Origin: Actinomycetospora callitridis
Lineage (GTDB): Bacteria > Actinomycetota > Actinomycetes > Mycobacteriales > Pseudonocardiaceae
Length of the DNA: 64,000 bases
Direction of reading: 5' to 3'
NCBI RefSeq assembly: GCF_028737265.1
Contig: NZ_JAQZAK010000004.1
Coordinates: 434,001 to 498,000, forward strand
Below, one piece after another: positions 61,124 to 64,000 of this stretch. Within the stretch, counting starts at the first letter, position 1; each line of letters opens with the position of its first letter. A program made the translations under genes and the position numbers. The notes beneath the pieces were generated by a model. It was not told the origin of the DNA. It saw only the letters and a list, made by a program, of their open reading frames with translations, and searched no databases.

Positions 61124-61632
61124 CAGGCCGTCCCTCCGGTCGGTCCGTGTCCCCCGGTCGGGAGGACCACGATCTCGTCACCGGCCGGGCTGAACCCGGC
61201 CGCACGGTAGAAGGCCGCCCCCGCCGGGGACGGCCGGAGCACGAGCCGCGCGAGCCCGCGGTCGCGGGCGTGCGCCACGGCGGCGCCCAGGAGCCTGCGC
61301 GGCACCCCGCGCGGCGCGGCGCCGAGGGCGACGAGGCTGCCCACGTAGCCCCAGCGCTCCCCCGGCCGCCCGGGCGCGGGCATGGCGGCGACCTCGGCGA
61401 CGTCGAGGGAACCGACGACGTCCCAGGCACCGCCGGACGGCACCTCCGCCACCCACACCGCGTGGTGCGAGAGCTCCGCGCGCCACCACGTCGCGAACCC
61501 GTGCTCGAAGCCCGGGTCGGCGCCCGGCCGGGCGCGGCCGCGCTGCTCGACCCAGGCCCGGCGCAGGGCGGCGACGGCGTCGCCGTCCGGGGCACCCGCC
61601 CGGCGTACGCGCACCTCCGGTCCGTCGCTCAC
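61123..61632 (-). CDS. GNAT-family acetyltransferase
   Basis: 169 residues from GTG 61632. The GNAT core is VVGSLDVAEVAAMPAPGRPG, YVGSLVALGAAPRGVPRRLL (acetyl-CoA loop, R-G-V-P-R-R-L-L), and LVLRPSPAGAAFYRAAGFSP. The acceptor is unknown. It lies between the TIGR03936 and TIGR03960 genes with 1-nt and 18-bp junctions, all on the same strand, so co-transcription is likely. Insertion of an acetyltransferase between these two partner genes is unusual. Confidence 0.85.
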   Translation of the reverse strand: MSDGPEVRVRRAGAPDGDAVAALRRAWVEQRGRARPGADPGFEHGFATWWRAELSHHAVWVAEVPSGGAWDVVGSLDVAEVAAMPAPGRPGERWGYVGSLVALGAAPRGVPRRLLGAAVAHARDRGLARLVLRPSPAGAAFYRAAGFSPAGDEIVVLPTGGHGPTGGTA

Positions 61633-61650
61633 CGGTGTCCTGCCACGCGG

Positions 61651-63615
<1,965 letters not shown>

Positions 63616-63621
63616 GGACCC

Positions 63622-63627
63622 AGGGTA
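63622..63627 (-). promoter_or_regulatory. -10 box of a leaderless promoter
   Basis: TACCCT on the minus strand, 6 nt before GTG 63615, the spacing expected for a leaderless mRNA. No -35 is evident and there is no Shine-Dalgarno in the intervening GGGTCC. Confidence 0.5.
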
Positions 63628-63672
63628 ACGAGACCTGCGCCGGGCCCCGACCACCCGCCGTCCGGCCGCCGA

Positions 63673-63721
63673 GTGTGCGCCCATCATGATCAGCAGGCCC
63701 TGTCGATCATGATGCGCGCAC
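63673..63721. repeat. 49-bp near-palindrome around ATCATGATC
   Basis: ATCATGATC (63683-63691) and GATCATGAT (63705-63713) are exact complements, with inner CAGG-C-CCTG and outer GTGTGCGC/GCGCGCAC arms that also pair imperfectly. It overlaps the end of the broken DUF559 gene and lies 58 bp from the radical SAM start. It resembles the other intergenic palindromes in layout but not in sequence. Confidence 0.75.
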
Positions 63722-64000
63722 GGTCGGCGCCCAGCCCCGGGCGAGCAGCGCCTCACGCACGCGGGCCACGACCCACTCGGGCCGTCGCAGCACCTGGCGT
63801 GCGGTCATCGAGGGCCACCCGGAACTCGGAGCGCGGGTCCATGAGCTCCGCGACAGGACGGACCCGCCGGACGCCGCGCGCACCGGGGTGCCGCCGCGCC
63901 ATCTCCTCGAGTTCGGCCCCGGTGAACCCGCCGTACCGACCCAGCCCGTCGGCCGCGACGACGGCGTTGGACGACGTCGATCCCCTGGATCGCGCACGCC
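63707..64000 (-). pseudogene. broken DUF559-type protein gene (partial at window edge)
   Basis: Two frames of one gene are visible. Upstream (64000 towards 63830, minus) one frame reads NAVVAADGLGRYGGFTGAEL, EEMARRHPGARGVRRVRPVA, ELMDPRSE, which is the middle of actinobacterial DUF559-type proteins. The typical next block (S-P-M-E-T-R-L-R and the nuclease-like core) is missing. Further on, another frame gives TARQVLRRPEWVVARVREAL, LARGWAP and a stop at 63707, the normal C-terminus (L-R-R-P-E-W-V-V). An internal deletion with a frameshift is the simplest reading. The 5' end is outside the window. Confidence 0.65.

Noticed and set aside
57611..61210. A 1199-codon open frame on the plus strand opposite rne
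   Set aside because: It is antisense to clear RNase E coding sequence; its open frame follows from G/C-rich third positions and it shows no recognisable domain.

Overview
The window reads as an ordinary chromosomal segment of a high-GC actinomycete: strong G/C bias at third codon positions, many GTG starts, leaderless-type promoters and extensive 3-4 bp gene overlaps. From about 19.5 kb to the right end the gene order largely follows the block known from Mycobacterium tuberculosis between lepA and rne. Protein style (DUF6777-like protein, DUF222-HNH nuclease, proline-rich membrane proteins) suggests Pseudonocardiales (Pseudonocardia/Actinomycetospora-like); this is inference, as no database search was possible. 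I see no insertion sequence, prophage, CRISPR array, rRNA or tRNA.

Region 1 (1-15.4 kb) is an accessory block rich in organosulfur-type enzymes: three LLM-class flavin monooxygenases (SsuD-like and DszA/SnaA/NtaA-like), two DszC/SfnB-like acyl-CoA-dehydrogenase-fold monooxygenases, a Cys/Met-metabolism PLP enzyme, an OsmC protein, an isopenicillin-N-synthase-like dioxygenase, two zinc/quinone-type reductases, a cupin, an enoyl-CoA hydratase and an alpha/beta hydrolase. Two short ORFs here encode the actinobacterial R-H-V-D-L-C-R cysteine leader-peptide motif, one upstream of the OsmC gene and one, with a leaderless-type promoter and a following hairpin, upstream of a DszC-like gene. A third, degenerate copy lies just before that DszC-like gene. 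I read the block as a sulfur-scavenging island under cysteine-responsive attenuation.

Region 2 (15.4-24.7 kb): a large FAD/NAD(P)-binding protein, a DeaD-type RNA helicase, LepA, ribosomal protein S20, the DNA polymerase III delta subunit, and threonine synthase preceded by a SAM-I riboswitch whose output appears to be translational.

Region 3 (24.8-37.5 kb): comEC/comEA, octT and gpgP (methylglucose lipopolysaccharide synthesis), rsfS, an inserted group (FIST protein, PPOX protein and two overlapping membrane-protein genes), nadD, and a VWA/MoxR pair.

Region 4 (37.7-49.7 kb): an NhaA antiporter fused to a DsbA-like domain, an FMN-binding protein, a RecQ helicase fused to a phosphoribosyltransferase-like domain, a polytopic membrane protein, a MOSC protein, an acyl-CoA synthetase, a helix-hairpin-helix membrane protein, an SRPBCC protein and a secreted PGRP amidase with LGFP repeats.

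Region 5 (49.7-64 kb): proA, a DUF222-HNH protein, proB-obgE-rpmA-rplU, RNase E, the TIGR03936 protein, a GNAT acetyltransferase, the TIGR03960 radical SAM protein, and at the edge a broken DUF559-type gene. Several families of intergenic palindromes are scattered mainly through the first 25 kb.
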